Origin: Polynucleobacter sp. CS-Odin-A6
GTDB taxonomy: Bacteria; Pseudomonadota; Gammaproteobacteria; Burkholderiales; Burkholderiaceae
Direction: 5' to 3'
Length of the DNA: 64,000 nucleotides
NCBI RefSeq assembly: GCF_018882095.1
Contig: NZ_JACVPD010000001.1
Location: 558,001 to 622,000 of the forward strand
The notes below the pieces were generated by a model. It made no database searches and had not been told where the DNA came from. It was given only the letters and a program-made list of their open reading frames with translations. The position numbers were made by a program, and so were the translations under genes. This document shows positions 8,541 to 18,150 of the stretch, in pieces; within the stretch, counting starts at the first letter, position 1, and the number at the start of each line of letters is the position of its first letter.

Positions 8541-9278
8541 ATGACTCAGCAAGAAAACCCTCAAGACCAGGCATTGAGTGTTGCTGCGCCTGTTGGTTTT
8601 GATGCGCAAGCCATTCCTATCCATCGGGTATGTGCTGACCAACCTAAAGTAGCAAGACAGCATCTCAATCCCCTGAATTTAAAGGCGCGTTTTCAGAATC
8701 CGCCTGCTTGGGGACCAGAAATCACGGATGAGAATCGACACGTCATCGCCGCGGACATCATTTTTAAACGGCAAGCCGCCGGTAAAGTGACACGCGCTGC
8801 CGTACTCATTCCTCTTCTTCTCAAGAGCGATGGTCTCTCGGTGTTATTGACTCAAAGGACAGATCATTTACATGATCATGCTGGCCAAATCAGCTTCCCA
8901 GGAGGGCGGATGGATCCTGGCGACGCCGATCCCAATGACACCGCTTTGCGAGAAAGTGAAGAGGAGATTGGCTTGGATCGGCGAGGTGTGGAGATCATTG
9001 GTCATTTACCTCAGTATTTAACCGTTTCGGGCTATAGTGTGACGCCGGTTGTGGCATTGGTGCTTCCTCAGGCAGAATATGTTCTAGATACTTTTGAAGT
9101 GGCAGATGTTTTTGAGGTGCCGTTACATTTTTTAATGGATCCTGCCAATCATCAAGTCAGGGTTTGGGAGAGTGATCAGGGCGGTCGCCAGTTTTATTCA
9201 ATGCCCTATGAGGGCCGCTTTATTTGGGGTGCAACTGCTGGAATGTTACGAAACCTATATCATTTATTAAAAGTATGA
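8541..9278 (+). CDS. CoA pyrophosphatase-type Nudix hydrolase (NudL-like)
   Basis: Nudix enzyme that likely splits CoA or acyl-CoA into 4'-phosphopantetheine and 3',5'-ADP. It has 245 residues with an unconserved N-terminal extension of about 75 residues. Seen: the CoA-Nudix motif LTQRTDHLHDHAGQISFPGG joined to the Nudix box, ending ALRESEEEIGL, which supplies the metal-binding Glu residues. Its last bases overlap the next start codon (ATGA, 9275-9278), so translation is coupled to the CobD/CbiB-like gene. Confidence 0.88.
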   Translation: MTQQENPQDQALSVAAPVGFDAQAIPIHRVCADQPKVARQHLNPLNLKARFQNPPAWGPEITDENRHVIAADIIFKRQAAGKVTRAAVLIPLLLKSDGLSVLLTQRTDHLHDHAGQISFPGGRMDPGDADPNDTALRESEEEIGLDRRGVEIIGHLPQYLTVSGYSVTPVVALVLPQAEYVLDTFEVADVFEVPLHFLMDPANHQVRVWESDQGGRQFYSMPYEGRFIWGATAGMLRNLYHLLKV

Positions 9279-10234
9279 CTTTCTTTTCTATTCTCTTCGC
9301 CCTTATTGCTGAGCAATATCGCCCAGTAACTTCTACGCATTGGATTGCGCGGATGAGTGCTCGCTGGTTAGATTGGGTTGCTGGTGAATTCGGTGGCAAA
9401 ACTGAGCAGGGAGCTAGTCCGATCGGTGCGCGTATGGCTTGTTTGGTTGCTTTCATTCTGCCAACCTTCCTGGTATTTGTAATTTACGTTGTTTGCATGG
9501 TGACCTATCCGATCCTGGGCTTTTTATGGAATGTATTGATTGCCTATTTATTTTTTGGTTTTCGGCAATTTAGCCATTCATTTACAGTGGTGCATGAGGC
9601 CATTGCCAATCATGACTTACCAGCAGCGCGCTTGGCGATAGCGCAATGGTATGGCCCAGAATTAGATGCTTCCAATCTCACAGAGACTGAAGTGATTTCC
9701 TTAGCTTTGGAGCGTGCAATTATCGGTTCACATCATCACGTATTTGGTGTGCTGTTCTGGTTCTTAATGCCAATGGGGCCTGCAGGAGTTGTGTTGTATC
9801 GCCTGGCCGATACTGCTGCTCAGCGCTGGTCAGACAAAGGTGATTTCAATTTAAGTGAAGCAGCACGCCATTTCTTCTATGTATTGGACTGGATTCCTGC
9901 GCGTATTACCGCGATGGGCTTTGCAATTGTGGGTAACTTTGAAGGCGCAGTCTATTCATGGCGCTATCTTTCTGGTAAGTGGTCAGACTCCTTGTCGGCA
10001 GTGATCTTGGCATCCGGTAGCGGCGCCTTGGGTGTGCGCTTGGGTGAACCCATGAGCGAGCCTGATAGCAGTGAAGCCTTGCGCATGGCTGAAGCTGGTG
10101 AGCCAGTCATTTACGAAGTGGGTCTTGAGCCTACCGAACGCACAATGCGCTCTGCTATTGGCTTAGTGTGGCGCCTAGTTATCGTTTGGATGGCTTTATT
10201 GTTAATGCTGACCATCGCTCTTTGGCTTGGCTAA
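9275..10234 (+). CDS. CobD/CbiB-family integral membrane protein
   Basis: A 319-residue membrane protein of the CbiB/CobD (cobalamin aminopropanol attachment) and AmpE-like superfamily. The ATG at 9275 overlaps the Nudix stop; a longer in-frame start at 9224 would run inside the Nudix gene and is less likely. Seen: N-terminal helix MTFFSILFALIAEQYRP, a double helix near residues 65-105, the loop HEAIANHDLPAARLAIAQW, the motif SLALERAIIGSHHHVFGVLFWF, and LADTAAQRW, as in CbiB proteins. No other cobalamin genes occur in the window, so a role in B12 synthesis is not supported by context. The 3' end overlaps convergent rsgA by 56 bases. Confidence 0.75.
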   Translation: MTFFSILFALIAEQYRPVTSTHWIARMSARWLDWVAGEFGGKTEQGASPIGARMACLVAFILPTFLVFVIYVVCMVTYPILGFLWNVLIAYLFFGFRQFSHSFTVVHEAIANHDLPAARLAIAQWYGPELDASNLTETEVISLALERAIIGSHHHVFGVLFWFLMPMGPAGVVLYRLADTAAQRWSDKGDFNLSEAARHFFYVLDWIPARITAMGFAIVGNFEGAVYSWRYLSGKWSDSLSAVILASGSGALGVRLGEPMSEPDSSEALRMAEAGEPVIYEVGLEPTERTMRSAIGLVWRLVIVWMALLLMLTIALWLG

Positions 10235-11192
10235 TTCCCTGAATCTGCGTATCGGCGGTTTTGGAGTCCGAACGCAATTGCCTAAATAGCGCCAGTCTTT
10301 CTGGCGCTATTTCATTTCTGTCTACCGCTGCGCGAATTGCGCAGTCTGGTTCAGACTGGTGCGCGCAATTATGAAAGCGACACTGGCCCAGCAAGTCCTG
10401 AAACTCTCTAAAGGCATGTTCTAGTTCACTGACTGACATATGTGCGAGACCAAACTCCTGAAAGCCTGGGGAATCAATTAAAGCACCCAATTTACCGTTA
10501 GCATCACGACCCCAGGCTTCTGGCAATTCAAAGTAGCGACATGCGGTTGTCGTGTGCTTACCGGTATCTAAACGCACTGAGTATTCTTGAGTAATCGCTG
10601 CTGCATTCGGAACCCAAGCATTGAGTAGGCTCGATTTCCCCATCCCGGATTGACCCACAAATACCGATACCTTGCCGCAAATAGCAGGCCGCAAGGCTGC
10701 GATAGAGTCTGCATCAAACTTCGCTGATACCTCGGTGACGGGGTAGCCCATGCGTGCATAGGGCGCGATGATTTTACGAGCGTGTTCTAGATTGTCCTTG
10801 AGGTCGCATTTATTGAGCAGAATATGTAAGCCAATTTGATTGGTCTCTGCTGCAACCACAGCCCTACCCAAAAGATCTGGTGAGAAAGCCGGCTGAGTCG
10901 CGAGTACGACCAAAATTTGATCGACGTTTGAAGCAATCAATTTGCTCTTAAAAGCATCGGAGCGGTAGAGTAAATTTTCTCTAGCCTCAATGCGAATAAT
11001 GCGTGCTTGATCGACTGAAGTCATTTCTAGCAGCATCCGATCACCAACCGCTCCAATATGTTGCTTAGCTGGCGTGCTGACTTGGATTAATTCACCACCG
11101 GGGGATTCATTTCCGCGCTCGTCCGTGATTAAGCGCTGCGCTAAGTAATGCCTTCCATAGGAAGCAGTCAGTAGCGCATGAAATTGTTCCAT
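10179..11192 (-). CDS. rsgA: Ribosome small subunit-dependent GTPase A
   Basis: Circularly permuted GTPase that checks late 30S assembly. It has 337 residues. In order: N-terminal OB fold, G4 motif LNKCDL, G1 P-loop GQSGMGKSS, G3 DSPGF, then a C-terminal zinc site (CRFHNCAHQSEPDCAI). The permuted G4-G1-G3 order and zinc site are diagnostic. The last 56 bases overlap the end of the convergent cobD-like gene. It lies 24 bases downstream of the M48 protease gene on the same strand. Confidence 0.97.
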   Translation of the reverse strand: MEQFHALLTASYGRHYLAQRLITDERGNESPGGELIQVSTPAKQHIGAVGDRMLLEMTSVDQARIIRIEARENLLYRSDAFKSKLIASNVDQILVVLATQPAFSPDLLGRAVVAAETNQIGLHILLNKCDLKDNLEHARKIIAPYARMGYPVTEVSAKFDADSIAALRPAICGKVSVFVGQSGMGKSSLLNAWVPNAAAITQEYSVRLDTGKHTTTACRYFELPEAWGRDANGKLGALIDSPGFQEFGLAHMSVSELEHAFREFQDLLGQCRFHNCAHQSEPDCAIRAAVDRNEIAPERLALFRQLRSDSKTADTQIQGISQAKERWSALTIKPSKR

Positions 11193-11216
11193 TGACTAGA
11201 TTAGAAACTAAGGTTC

Positions 11217-12467
11217 TTAGTTAAAACGTTTGAGATTGGCAATGCGTAATGGAGCAGGCGGATGCGAGCTATAAAAAGCGGTGTAGATTGGATCAGGCGT
11301 TAAGGTAGATGCATTGTCTTGATAGAGTTTGACTAAGGCGGAAATCAAGTCAGTGGCGGAGGATTTATCTGCTGCAAATCCATCTGCTTCATATTCATGC
11401 TTACGTGATGCCAAGCTAGACAATGGGGTCAGGAAGAAACTAAATACCGGCGATACCAGTAGGAAGAGCGCCAATGCTAAGCCACCGTTATAACCATTTG
11501 GGTTGGGCATTACACCCAGATCGTTATAGAACCAGGGCTGCGTGCTGACCCAGCCTAAGAGTGCAAATGTCACAAAACTCAGACCAAAAGAAACGATTAA
11601 GCGCTTACGAATATGGTTGCACTTGTAATGTCCCAACTCATGCGCAAGTACAGCCTCTACTTCACCGGGATTGAGCTTTTCAATCAAGGTATCAAAAAAG
11701 ACAATGCGTTTCGCCTTACCCATTCCGGCAAAAAAGGCATTGCCATGAGCGCTACGTTTGCTCCCATCCATGACAAAGAGGCCTTGGCTTGCAAAATCAC
11801 AGCGGCTTAACAGCGCCTCGATTTGGATTTTCAATGGACCCTCATCTAGGGCTTTGAACTTATTAAACATGGGGGCGATAAATGTGGGGAATATCCACTG
11901 CATGAGCAGACTGAAGCCGGTAAGAACTCCCCAAGCCCAAAGCCACCAGAAATCACCTGCTTGTGCCATGAGACTCAGGATGATCCAAAGTAGGGGGACG
12001 CCAATAGCGCCGCCAATACCCAAGCCTTTGAACATATCACTGAAGAAGAGTTTCGCATTCATCCGGTTAAAGCCAAAACGTTCCTCTAGATAAAACTGTT
12101 TGTACCAAGAGAAAGGTAAATCAATGATTCCGGAAATCAAAACAACAGAGACGAGTAGGGCGATTTGCTGGGCAATCCCTTCTCCTAGTAATTGTAGGAG
12201 GCTGATATTCAGAATCTGTAACCCGCCCAAGAGAGTGAAGGTAATCAAAATAATGGCGCTGACCCCATTCTCTAAAATACCGAGGCGAAGTTTGGCAATC
12301 GTATAGTCGGCAGCCTTTTGATGCTCTGCCAAGGTGATCTGAGAACTAAACTCTGCAGGCACTGCATCGCGGTTGATGGCGACGTGACGAATTTGGCGTT
12401 GGGATAACCAGTGGCGTAGACCAAAGCTGGCGATGAAGGCGATTAGAAAAACAATTGTGAATGTCAT
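11217..12467 (-). CDS. M48-family (Ste24/HtpX-like) membrane metalloprotease
   Basis: Integral membrane zinc protease of 416 residues, close in plan to CAAX protease 1 (Ste24). Seen: several hydrophobic helices, the zinc motif HELGH, and the third ligand in [11 protein letters not shown] about 75 residues later. I chose the ATG at 12467 ([11 protein letters not shown], starting straight into a membrane helix) over an in-frame start 69 bases upstream, which would overlap orn. A TATAAT lies 6 bases upstream of this ATG (12474-12479), which could place transcription initiation on the start codon itself. It is divergent from orn. Confidence 0.88.
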   Translation of the reverse strand: MTFTIVFLIAFIASFGLRHWLSQRQIRHVAINRDAVPAEFSSQITLAEHQKAADYTIAKLRLGILENGVSAIILITFTLLGGLQILNISLLQLLGEGIAQQIALLVSVVLISGIIDLPFSWYKQFYLEERFGFNRMNAKLFFSDMFKGLGIGGAIGVPLLWIILSLMAQAGDFWWLWAWGVLTGFSLLMQWIFPTFIAPMFNKFKALDEGPLKIQIEALLSRCDFASQGLFVMDGSKRSAHGNAFFAGMGKAKRIVFFDTLIEKLNPGEVEAVLAHELGHYKCNHIRKRLIVSFGLSFVTFALLGWVSTQPWFYNDLGVMPNPNGYNGGLALALFLLVSPVFSFFLTPLSSLASRKHEYEADGFAADKSSATDLISALVKLYQDNASTLTPDPIYTAFYSSHPPAPLRIANLKRFN

Positions 12468-12482
12468 GAGATGATTATAGAT

Positions 12483-13070
12483 ATGAGTGAAAAAACAGTT
12501 CCCCCAGCAGTAAAAACCCCGCCAGCCAATGAACACCTTATTTGGGTGGATATGGAGATGTCAGGCCTAGACCCTGAAAAAGAGCGCATTTTAGAAATTG
12601 CCGTGATTGTGACCGATGCGCATCTCAATACCATCGCAACTGCCCCAGTTTGGGTGGTTCACCAGGATGATGTCTTATTAGATGCGATGGATTCCTGGAA
12701 TAAGGGTACGCATGGACGCTCAGGCCTGATTGATAAGGTCAAGGCCTCAACAACCAGTGAGGCCACAGCAGAGGCAGAATGCATCGCCTTTCTAAAGCAA
12801 TACATCAAACCTGGGATTGCTCCCATGTGTGGCAATACGATTGGTCAAGACCGACGCTTTATGGCCAAGTACATGCCACAACTAGAAGCCTTTTTTCATT
12901 ATCGGAATATTGACGTTTCTACTCTCAAAGAGCTTTGTAAGCGTTGGCACCCTGAGTTGATCAAAGGATTCACAAAGAACCAAGCCCATACCGCTTTGGC
13001 TGATATTGAAGAATCGATCGAAGAGCTCAAGTACTATCGCGACAAATTTATTGTTCCCTTGCCGGAGTAA
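12483..13070 (+). CDS. orn: Oligoribonuclease
   Basis: DEDDh 3'-5' exonuclease that clears di- to pentanucleotides, including pGpG from c-di-GMP breakdown. It has 195 residues from the ATG at 12483; another in-frame ATG lies at 12471. Seen: Exo[21 protein letters not shown], ExoII region with [10 protein letters not shown], and Exo[14 protein letters not shown] with the catalytic His and Asp. The gap to the divergent M48 gene is only 15 bases, so their promoters must overlap each other's 5' region. Confidence 0.96.
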   Translation: MSEKTVPPAVKTPPANEHLIWVDMEMSGLDPEKERILEIAVIVTDAHLNTIATAPVWVVHQDDVLLDAMDSWNKGTHGRSGLIDKVKASTTSEATAEAECIAFLKQYIKPGIAPMCGNTIGQDRRFMAKYMPQLEAFFHYRNIDVSTLKELCKRWHPELIKGFTKNQAHTALADIEESIEELKYYRDKFIVPLPE

Positions 13071-13079
13071 TCCTAGTTT

Positions 13080-13703
13080 TTATTTCTTCAGGGCGCTCTT
13101 GGGTCTAAAAACCTTGATGATGGATTCATCAGTCTCAATATAAGGTCCGCCAATCAAGTCAATGCAATAGGGAACGGCAGCAAAGATGCCGGGCACAAGG
13201 GAATTACCTTCAGCATCTTTCAAGCCCTCTAAGGTTTCTTTGATTGACTTTGGCTGGCCTGGGAGGTTAATAATGAGGGCGGCATGCCCCTCGATTTCTC
13301 GCAAAACTGCCGTCTGACGAGACAAAATGGCGGTAGGCACAAAGTGCAGGCTAATTTGACGCATTTGTTCGCCAAATCCGGGCATTTCACGGGTTCCCGA
13401 GTCTATTGTTGCCTCAGGGGTCACATCTCTGCGGGAAGGGCCCGTACCGCCTGTAGTGAGGATTAAATCGCATCCAAGCTCATCACAGAGCTCTACGATG
13501 GTCTCAGTAATGACCTCCTGTTCATCCGCAATCAAGCGCTCATGAAAGACGCAAGGGGTACTAATAGCGGTCTTTAACCATAATTGCAAGGCTGGAATGC
13601 CCTCATCCGAGTAAACGCCCTTGCTCGCTCTATCCGAGATGGATATTAGGCCGATCTTAGTTTCGTTCGGGGAGGATCTTTTCCAAGCTTCGGTATGGTT
13701 CAT
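13080..13703 (-). CDS. mogA: Molybdopterin adenylyltransferase
   Basis: Adenylates molybdopterin before molybdate insertion in molybdenum cofactor synthesis. It has 207 residues. Seen: IGLISISDRASKG, the MPT-binding motif LILTTGGTGPSRRDVTPEA, and EGHAALIINLPGQPKSI. It is separated from the moaA-mobA-moeA operon by about 8 kb. It is convergent with orn (9-base gap) and divergent from pmbA (26-base gap). Confidence 0.94.
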   Translation of the reverse strand: MNHTEAWKRSSPNETKIGLISISDRASKGVYSDEGIPALQLWLKTAISTPCVFHERLIADEQEVITETIVELCDELGCDLILTTGGTGPSRRDVTPEATIDSGTREMPGFGEQMRQISLHFVPTAILSRQTAVLREIEGHAALIINLPGQPKSIKETLEGLKDAEGNSLVPGIFAAVPYCIDLIGGPYIETDESIIKVFRPKSALKK

Positions 13704-13729
13704 ATTTATATTCTAGCTATTATTAGGGT

Positions 13730-15076
13730 ATGTTTACATACACATCAAACCAGTTTCAAGAAATCATTGATTTCATGCTCAAAGAGGCCAAAAGAAGAGG
13801 TGCCTCAGATGCTGTGGCAGAGATTTCTGAAGGCCAAGGACTATCGGTCACCGTGCGCAAGGGTGAAGTCGAGACGATCGAGCAAAGCTTGGACAAACAA
13901 GTCGGAGTGACCGTCTTTTTAGGCCATCATCGCGGTAATGCCAGCACTAGCGATTTTTCAAAAGAATCTTTGAAGGCCACCGTCGAAGCTGCTTATCATA
14001 TTGCTCAACACACGGCAGAAGATCTCTGTGCTGGTCCTGCCGAAAAGGCGCTCCTTGAAAAGCACCCACTCGATCTTGATTTATTTCATCCATGGGATTT
14101 AGATTCTGCGACGGCGATTGAAATTGCTCGTAGCGCAGAAGGTGCTGCCTTTGCGGTTAGCAAGCAAATTCAGAACAGTGACGGCGCCTCAGTCTCTGCA
14201 CATCATGCGCATTTCATGATGGGGACAAGCCTTGGTTTTATGGGAGGCTACCCATTTTCACGCCACTATATTTCTTGTGCACCAATAGCTAATGAAGGTG
14301 GCAAAAAAGCCCGCATGCAAAGGGACGACTGGTACTCCAGCTCACGTATTCCCGAAGAGTTGGCTAACCCAGCGGCGATTGGTAAGTACGCAGCGGAGCG
14401 AGCGCTCTCTCGCCTTAAAGCACGATCCTTAAGTACGCGTCGTTGCCCCGTTATTTTTGAGGCTCCCTTGGCAGCTGGCATATTAGGTGGATTAGTGCAG
14501 GCAGTATCTGGAGGCGCCCTGTATCGTCGCTCTAGTTTTTTATTAGACAGTTTGGGCAAGCAAGTACTTCCAAGGCATCTCAGTCTGTTTGAAAATCCCC
14601 ATTTAAAGTCCATGACGGGAAGTGCCCCTTTTGACGAAGAGGGTGTGAAGACCTCGGCTAGAACGGTGGTTGATAAAGGGATATTGCAAGGTTACTTCTT
14701 ATCTACTTATTCTGCTCGTAAGTTGGGTATGAAGACAACCGGTAATGCAGGTGGTTCACATCACTTAACCCTACAAAGCAAAAGGACGCCAAAGGGTGGA
14801 TTGCCTGCGCTATTAAGAGAAATGGGGACTGGTCTGCTAGTCACTGAGCTCATGGGCCAGGGAGTGAACTATGTTACGGGCGATTACTCTCGTGGTGCCT
14901 TTGGTTACTGGGTTGAAAACGGTGAGATTCAAAATCCGGTTGAAGAAGTGACTATTGCTGGTAACTTACGCGAAATGCTGCTGGATATTCAGATGATTGG
15001 TAGTGACACGCTGATTCGGGGTACGAAAGAAATAGGATCTATCTTGATTGGATCTATGACCGTTGGCGGTAAATAA
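13730..15076 (+). CDS. pmbA: TldE/PmbA metalloprotease subunit
   Basis: The 448-residue subunit of the TldD/TldE metalloprotease that, in E. coli, matures microcin B17 and degrades CcdA. Seen: the N-terminal domain (VTVRKGEVETIEQSLDKQVGVTVFLGHHRGNASTSD is characteristic) and the C-terminal barrel with EGVKTSARTVVDKGILQGY, GNAGGSHH and FGYWVENGEIQNPVEEVTIAGNL. TldE lacks the catalytic HEXXXH; I see none here, which fits PmbA rather than TldD. The ATG at 13730 leaves a short divergent promoter region with mogA. Confidence 0.95.
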   Translation: MFTYTSNQFQEIIDFMLKEAKRRGASDAVAEISEGQGLSVTVRKGEVETIEQSLDKQVGVTVFLGHHRGNASTSDFSKESLKATVEAAYHIAQHTAEDLCAGPAEKALLEKHPLDLDLFHPWDLDSATAIEIARSAEGAAFAVSKQIQNSDGASVSAHHAHFMMGTSLGFMGGYPFSRHYISCAPIANEGGKKARMQRDDWYSSSRIPEELANPAAIGKYAAERALSRLKARSLSTRRCPVIFEAPLAAGILGGLVQAVSGGALYRRSSFLLDSLGKQVLPRHLSLFENPHLKSMTGSAPFDEEGVKTSARTVVDKGILQGYFLSTYSARKLGMKTTGNAGGSHHLTLQSKRTPKGGLPALLREMGTGLLVTELMGQGVNYVTGDYSRGAFGYWVENGEIQNPVEEVTIAGNLREMLLDIQMIGSDTLIRGTKEIGSILIGSMTVGGK

Positions 15077-15106
15077 AACAGAAACAGTTTATTTCGGAGG
15101 AAAAAA

Positions 15107-16189
15107 ATGCAAAGACGTTCCTTTTTAAAGAAAGCCACTGTTGGCGTAGGCGCTGCTGCATTGGCTGCCCCATCCATTGCGCAGAGCTTACCCACATTGA
15201 ACTGGCGCTTAGTCTCCAGTTTCCCCAAATCATTAGATACCTTATTTGGTACCCCAGAAGTATTTGCTAGCGCTTTGCGTAAGGCAACGGATGGAAAGTT
15301 CAATGTCAAAATATTTGCTGCTGGCGAAGTGGTGCCGGCGTTGCAGGTATTAGATGCAGTTCAAAACGGAACAGTAGAGTGTGGGCATACCGCCAGTTAT
15401 TACTACCTAGGCAAGAACAGTGCATTTATTTTTGACACGGCCGCACCATTTGGTATGACAGCACGTCAGCAATCTGCTTGGATGTTGCATGGCAATGGCA
15501 TGAAGCTCATGCGAGAGCTCTACGCTAGCTACAACATTGTGAATTTCCTAGGCGGCCAAACCGGTACCCAGATGGGGGGTTGGTTTCGTAAAGAGATTAA
15601 GTCGCCTGAAGATCTAAAGGGGCTCAAATTTCGGATTGCTGGCTTTGCAGGACAAGTACTCGCTAAGTTGGGAGTGGTCCCGCAACAGTTACCTGCTGGT
15701 GAAATTTATTCCGCTCTAGAAAAAGGAACCATTGATGCCGCTGAATTTGTTGGCCCTTACGATGATGAGAAGTTGGGTTTAGCCAAGGTCGCAAAAAATT
15801 ACTATTACCCGGCTTTTTGGGAAGGTGCCGCTGGCCTCTCATTTTTAGTCAATAAGAAGCAATGGGATTCTTTGCCACCGTCCTATCAGGCAGCATGGGA
15901 AGCCGCTTGCTTCGAAGCGCATACGGATATGTGCGCCAAATACGATGCTTTGAATCCACCAGCATTACAGCGTCTACTTCAAAATGGAGCTGTGCTGCGT
16001 AAGTTCAATACTTCGGTAATGGACGCCTGCTTTAAAGCAAGCCAAGAGACATATGCAGAAGAGTCAGCAAAAAATCCCCAGTTTAAGAAAATCTTCGAAG
16101 ACTATCGGGCTTTCAGAAACATGGAGGCTCAGTGGTTCAGTGTCGCTGAACAGGCATTTGCTCAATACAGCTTTGCAAAGAAGCTGTAA
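15107..16189 (+). CDS. TRAP-transporter substrate-binding protein (DctP family), orphan
   Basis: Periplasmic binding protein of 360 residues. The N-terminus has a twin-arginine motif, RRSFLKK, a hydrophobic stretch and a likely cleavage after APSIAQ, so it may be exported folded by Tat. The mature part follows the DctP family pattern: FPKSLDTLFGTPEVFASALRKATDGK, then FNVKIFAAGEVVP, KGLKFRIAGFAGQVL, and EIYSALEKGTIDAAEFVGPYDDEKLGL. The family binds organic or 2-oxo acids. The ATG has a strong GGAGG site seven bases upstream. No DctQ or DctM membrane genes lie nearby; the next gene is convergent and unrelated. Confidence 0.9.
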   Translation: MQRRSFLKKATVGVGAAALAAPSIAQSLPTLNWRLVSSFPKSLDTLFGTPEVFASALRKATDGKFNVKIFAAGEVVPALQVLDAVQNGTVECGHTASYYYLGKNSAFIFDTAAPFGMTARQQSAWMLHGNGMKLMRELYASYNIVNFLGGQTGTQMGGWFRKEIKSPEDLKGLKFRIAGFAGQVLAKLGVVPQQLPAGEIYSALEKGTIDAAEFVGPYDDEKLGLAKVAKNYYYPAFWEGAAGLSFLVNKKQWDSLPPSYQAAWEAACFEAHTDMCAKYDALNPPALQRLLQNGAVLRKFNTSVMDACFKASQETYAEESAKNPQFKKIFEDYRAFRNMEAQWFSVAEQAFAQYSFAKKL

Positions 16190-16198
16190 TGTTTCGCT

Positions 16199-17605
16199 TT
16201 AAAAAGTCTCTTTAGCGCAGCTGATCTTCCCTGATTTAATAGAGCGCAAAAAGGTATCGTAGTCCACTTCATTTTGCTTGCTATAGGCAATCGAGAATTT
16301 GACCAGCGCATCATCGAGTGCCTCACCTCTTCCGCAGTATCCTGCAAGCACAGCAGGATCTCCAGAGCGTGCATGGGCATTTGCTAGGGCCCAACCAAAG
16401 AGTTTTGCAAAATCAGGAAATACCTCAGTATTAATACCATCACCACCTACTGAAATCCCTCCCTTCATGTCGCGTAACTGTCTGATATAAAACTCTTGTT
16501 CAGATGTTTTTCCAAAGCCTAAAAAGAGATCTGGCGCACCTTGAATTAAGCATTGACCATGCACAACCCGCTCTCCTTCTGAGCCAAATTGCGTATTCGG
16601 AAAAAAGGGCGCTAGAACAGATGGTTGCGCTTGTTTGGCTTGCAGAAAAAGGGGGTCATTCACATCATGACCTTCAAGGTAAATAACTGAGCAAGAAGTG
16701 CCTACGCTACCTACCCCAACTATTTTTCGTGCCCAGTCAATCCATTTATAGCGTAATAGTAAATTGACTCGATCGGGTGACAAAGACTTTATGTAAGAAT
16801 TTACACCTTCATCATTGAGTTCTGATATCTTTCCTCCGTGATAAGAGCGTTCGAGATGCTCTACAAACGGAGGATTGTTGATGAGTCGAATCCCTGCGGA
16901 AGTCACCTCTGTTAACTTACCAAGCACACCTGAATTATTATTTTTTCGTGCCTTATCCAATAATTTTTGTAAGTATTTTTGACTTACCGGGTCGCCGTAC
17001 TGGAGTGTCGCACTTTTTAAAACTTTCTCATCAATATAAGTGCGTTTCAGGTCAACATAGGGAAGAGTCGAGTAAATGTGCAGTTGATTTCGATAGATCC
17101 TAACAATATTGCGGACAATCATTTCTCCATAGGCTTGATCTTGTCCTAGTTGCTGAGCGGCAATCATCGCACTCGCCGTGAGCCGCTTTAGATCCCAGTC
17201 AAAGTTACCGGGAAGGGTTTCATCAAAATCATTAATGCCGAAGACCAATTGATGCTCAGACGTAGAGAAGAATCCGAAATTACTCACATGCATATCACCG
17301 CACAGTTGGACGCTAATAGGGGGGCTTGGAATGCCGGCGAGGTCTTTTGCCATCATTGCAGCGCCCCCGCGAAAAAATGCAAATGGATCAACTGCCATAC
17401 GCGCATGACGAATCGGGACGTATTCTGGAATTCGAGTTTTTCCTTGCGAAATTAAGATATCAATGGGGTCTTGACGCTTACCCTTGATCTTGAAATCACC
17501 TATTGAAGTTCGGCTGACCTCTTTGCGTACTGATTTACCAAGCTCTTGGCGTTCTTTGGGGCTGAGGTTTTTGCTAAGAAAAGATTGGTATAGATCACTT
17601 GCCAT
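16199..17605 (-). CDS. DUF2252 family protein
   Basis: Cytosolic protein of 468 residues matching the DUF2252 family, whose function is not established. Seen: RIPEYVPIRHARMAVDPFAFFRGGA in the N-terminal third, then LCGDMHVSNFGFF and FGINDFDETLPGNFDWDLKRL, and near the C-terminus WALANAHARSGD. The GDxHxxN followed by D-F-D resembles the catalytic and metal-binding loops of aminoglycoside-phosphotransferase-like kinases, which suggests, but does not show, a kinase-like fold. It is 20 bases upstream of the folA end on the opposite side and transcribed in the same direction as folA-thyA. Confidence 0.85.
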   Translation of the reverse strand: MASDLYQSFLSKNLSPKERQELGKSVRKEVSRTSIGDFKIKGKRQDPIDILISQGKTRIPEYVPIRHARMAVDPFAFFRGGAAMMAKDLAGIPSPPISVQLCGDMHVSNFGFFSTSEHQLVFGINDFDETLPGNFDWDLKRLTASAMIAAQQLGQDQAYGEMIVRNIVRIYRNQLHIYSTLPYVDLKRTYIDEKVLKSATLQYGDPVSQKYLQKLLDKARKNNNSGVLGKLTEVTSAGIRLINNPPFVEHLERSYHGGKISELNDEGVNSYIKSLSPDRVNLLLRYKWIDWARKIVGVGSVGTSCSVIYLEGHDVNDPLFLQAKQAQPSVLAPFFPNTQFGSEGERVVHGQCLIQGAPDLFLGFGKTSEQEFYIRQLRDMKGGISVGGDGINTEVFPDFAKLFGWALANAHARSGDPAVLAGYCGRGEALDDALVKFSIAYSKQNEVDYDTFLRSIKSGKISCAKETF

Positions 17606-17625
17606 GGCTTGATGATGCTCTAATT

Positions 17626-18123
17626 CTATTTCCGCTCAAGCGTAATGAAGTTAAACGTGATGTCTCCCTCAGAGGCAGGGGTACGTTCCACCTCTTTCCA
17701 TTCGGATGGATTAGGTACCTCAAAAAAGGTATCACCACCTGCTACGTCGATATCGATTTCGGTAAGGTAAAGGCGGTCTGCTTTTGGGAAAGATTGAGTG
17801 AAGAGTTGCTCTCCACCAATCATAAATACGCGAGGAAAATCGCTCAGAGCACTAAGTGCTGCATCAAGCGAGTGAACTACTTCAGCGCCTATCAGTTGCA
17901 AGTCAGTATTACGACTCACGACGATATTGCGACGTCCTGGTAGGGGGCGGCCAATGGATTCCCAAGTCTTGCGTCCCATGATGACAGGATGACCCATCGT
18001 CACTTTTTTGAAGAACTGCAAATCTGCAGAAATCTTCCAAGGCATTTGATTATCTTTGCCGATGACGTGATTGCGTGAGCGGGCAACAATCATGGAGATG
18101 GCGGGGTGTGTTGCTAGAGTCAT
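17626..18123 (-). CDS. folA: Dihydrofolate reductase
   Basis: Reduces dihydrofolate with NADPH. It has 165 residues. Seen: ISMIVARSRNHVIGKDNQMPWKISADLQFFKKVTMGHPVIMGRKTWESIGRPLPGRRN, with the active-site acidic residue in SADLQFFK, and FMIGGEQLF. It lies 27 bases downstream of thyA in the usual thyA-folA pair, which regenerates folate after thymidylate synthesis. Confidence 0.98.
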   Translation of the reverse strand: MTLATHPAISMIVARSRNHVIGKDNQMPWKISADLQFFKKVTMGHPVIMGRKTWESIGRPLPGRRNIVVSRNTDLQLIGAEVVHSLDAALSALSDFPRVFMIGGEQLFTQSFPKADRLYLTEIDIDVAGGDTFFEVPNPSEWKEVERTPASEGDITFNFITLERK

Positions 18124-18150
18124 AAAGGAATCGATTGTTTTAAATTGCTG

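Noticed and set aside
10179..10234. Frameshift or mis-annotation where the CobD-like gene and rsgA overlap
   Set aside because: Both reading frames keep plausible C-termini and the genes are convergent, where short overlaps are common.
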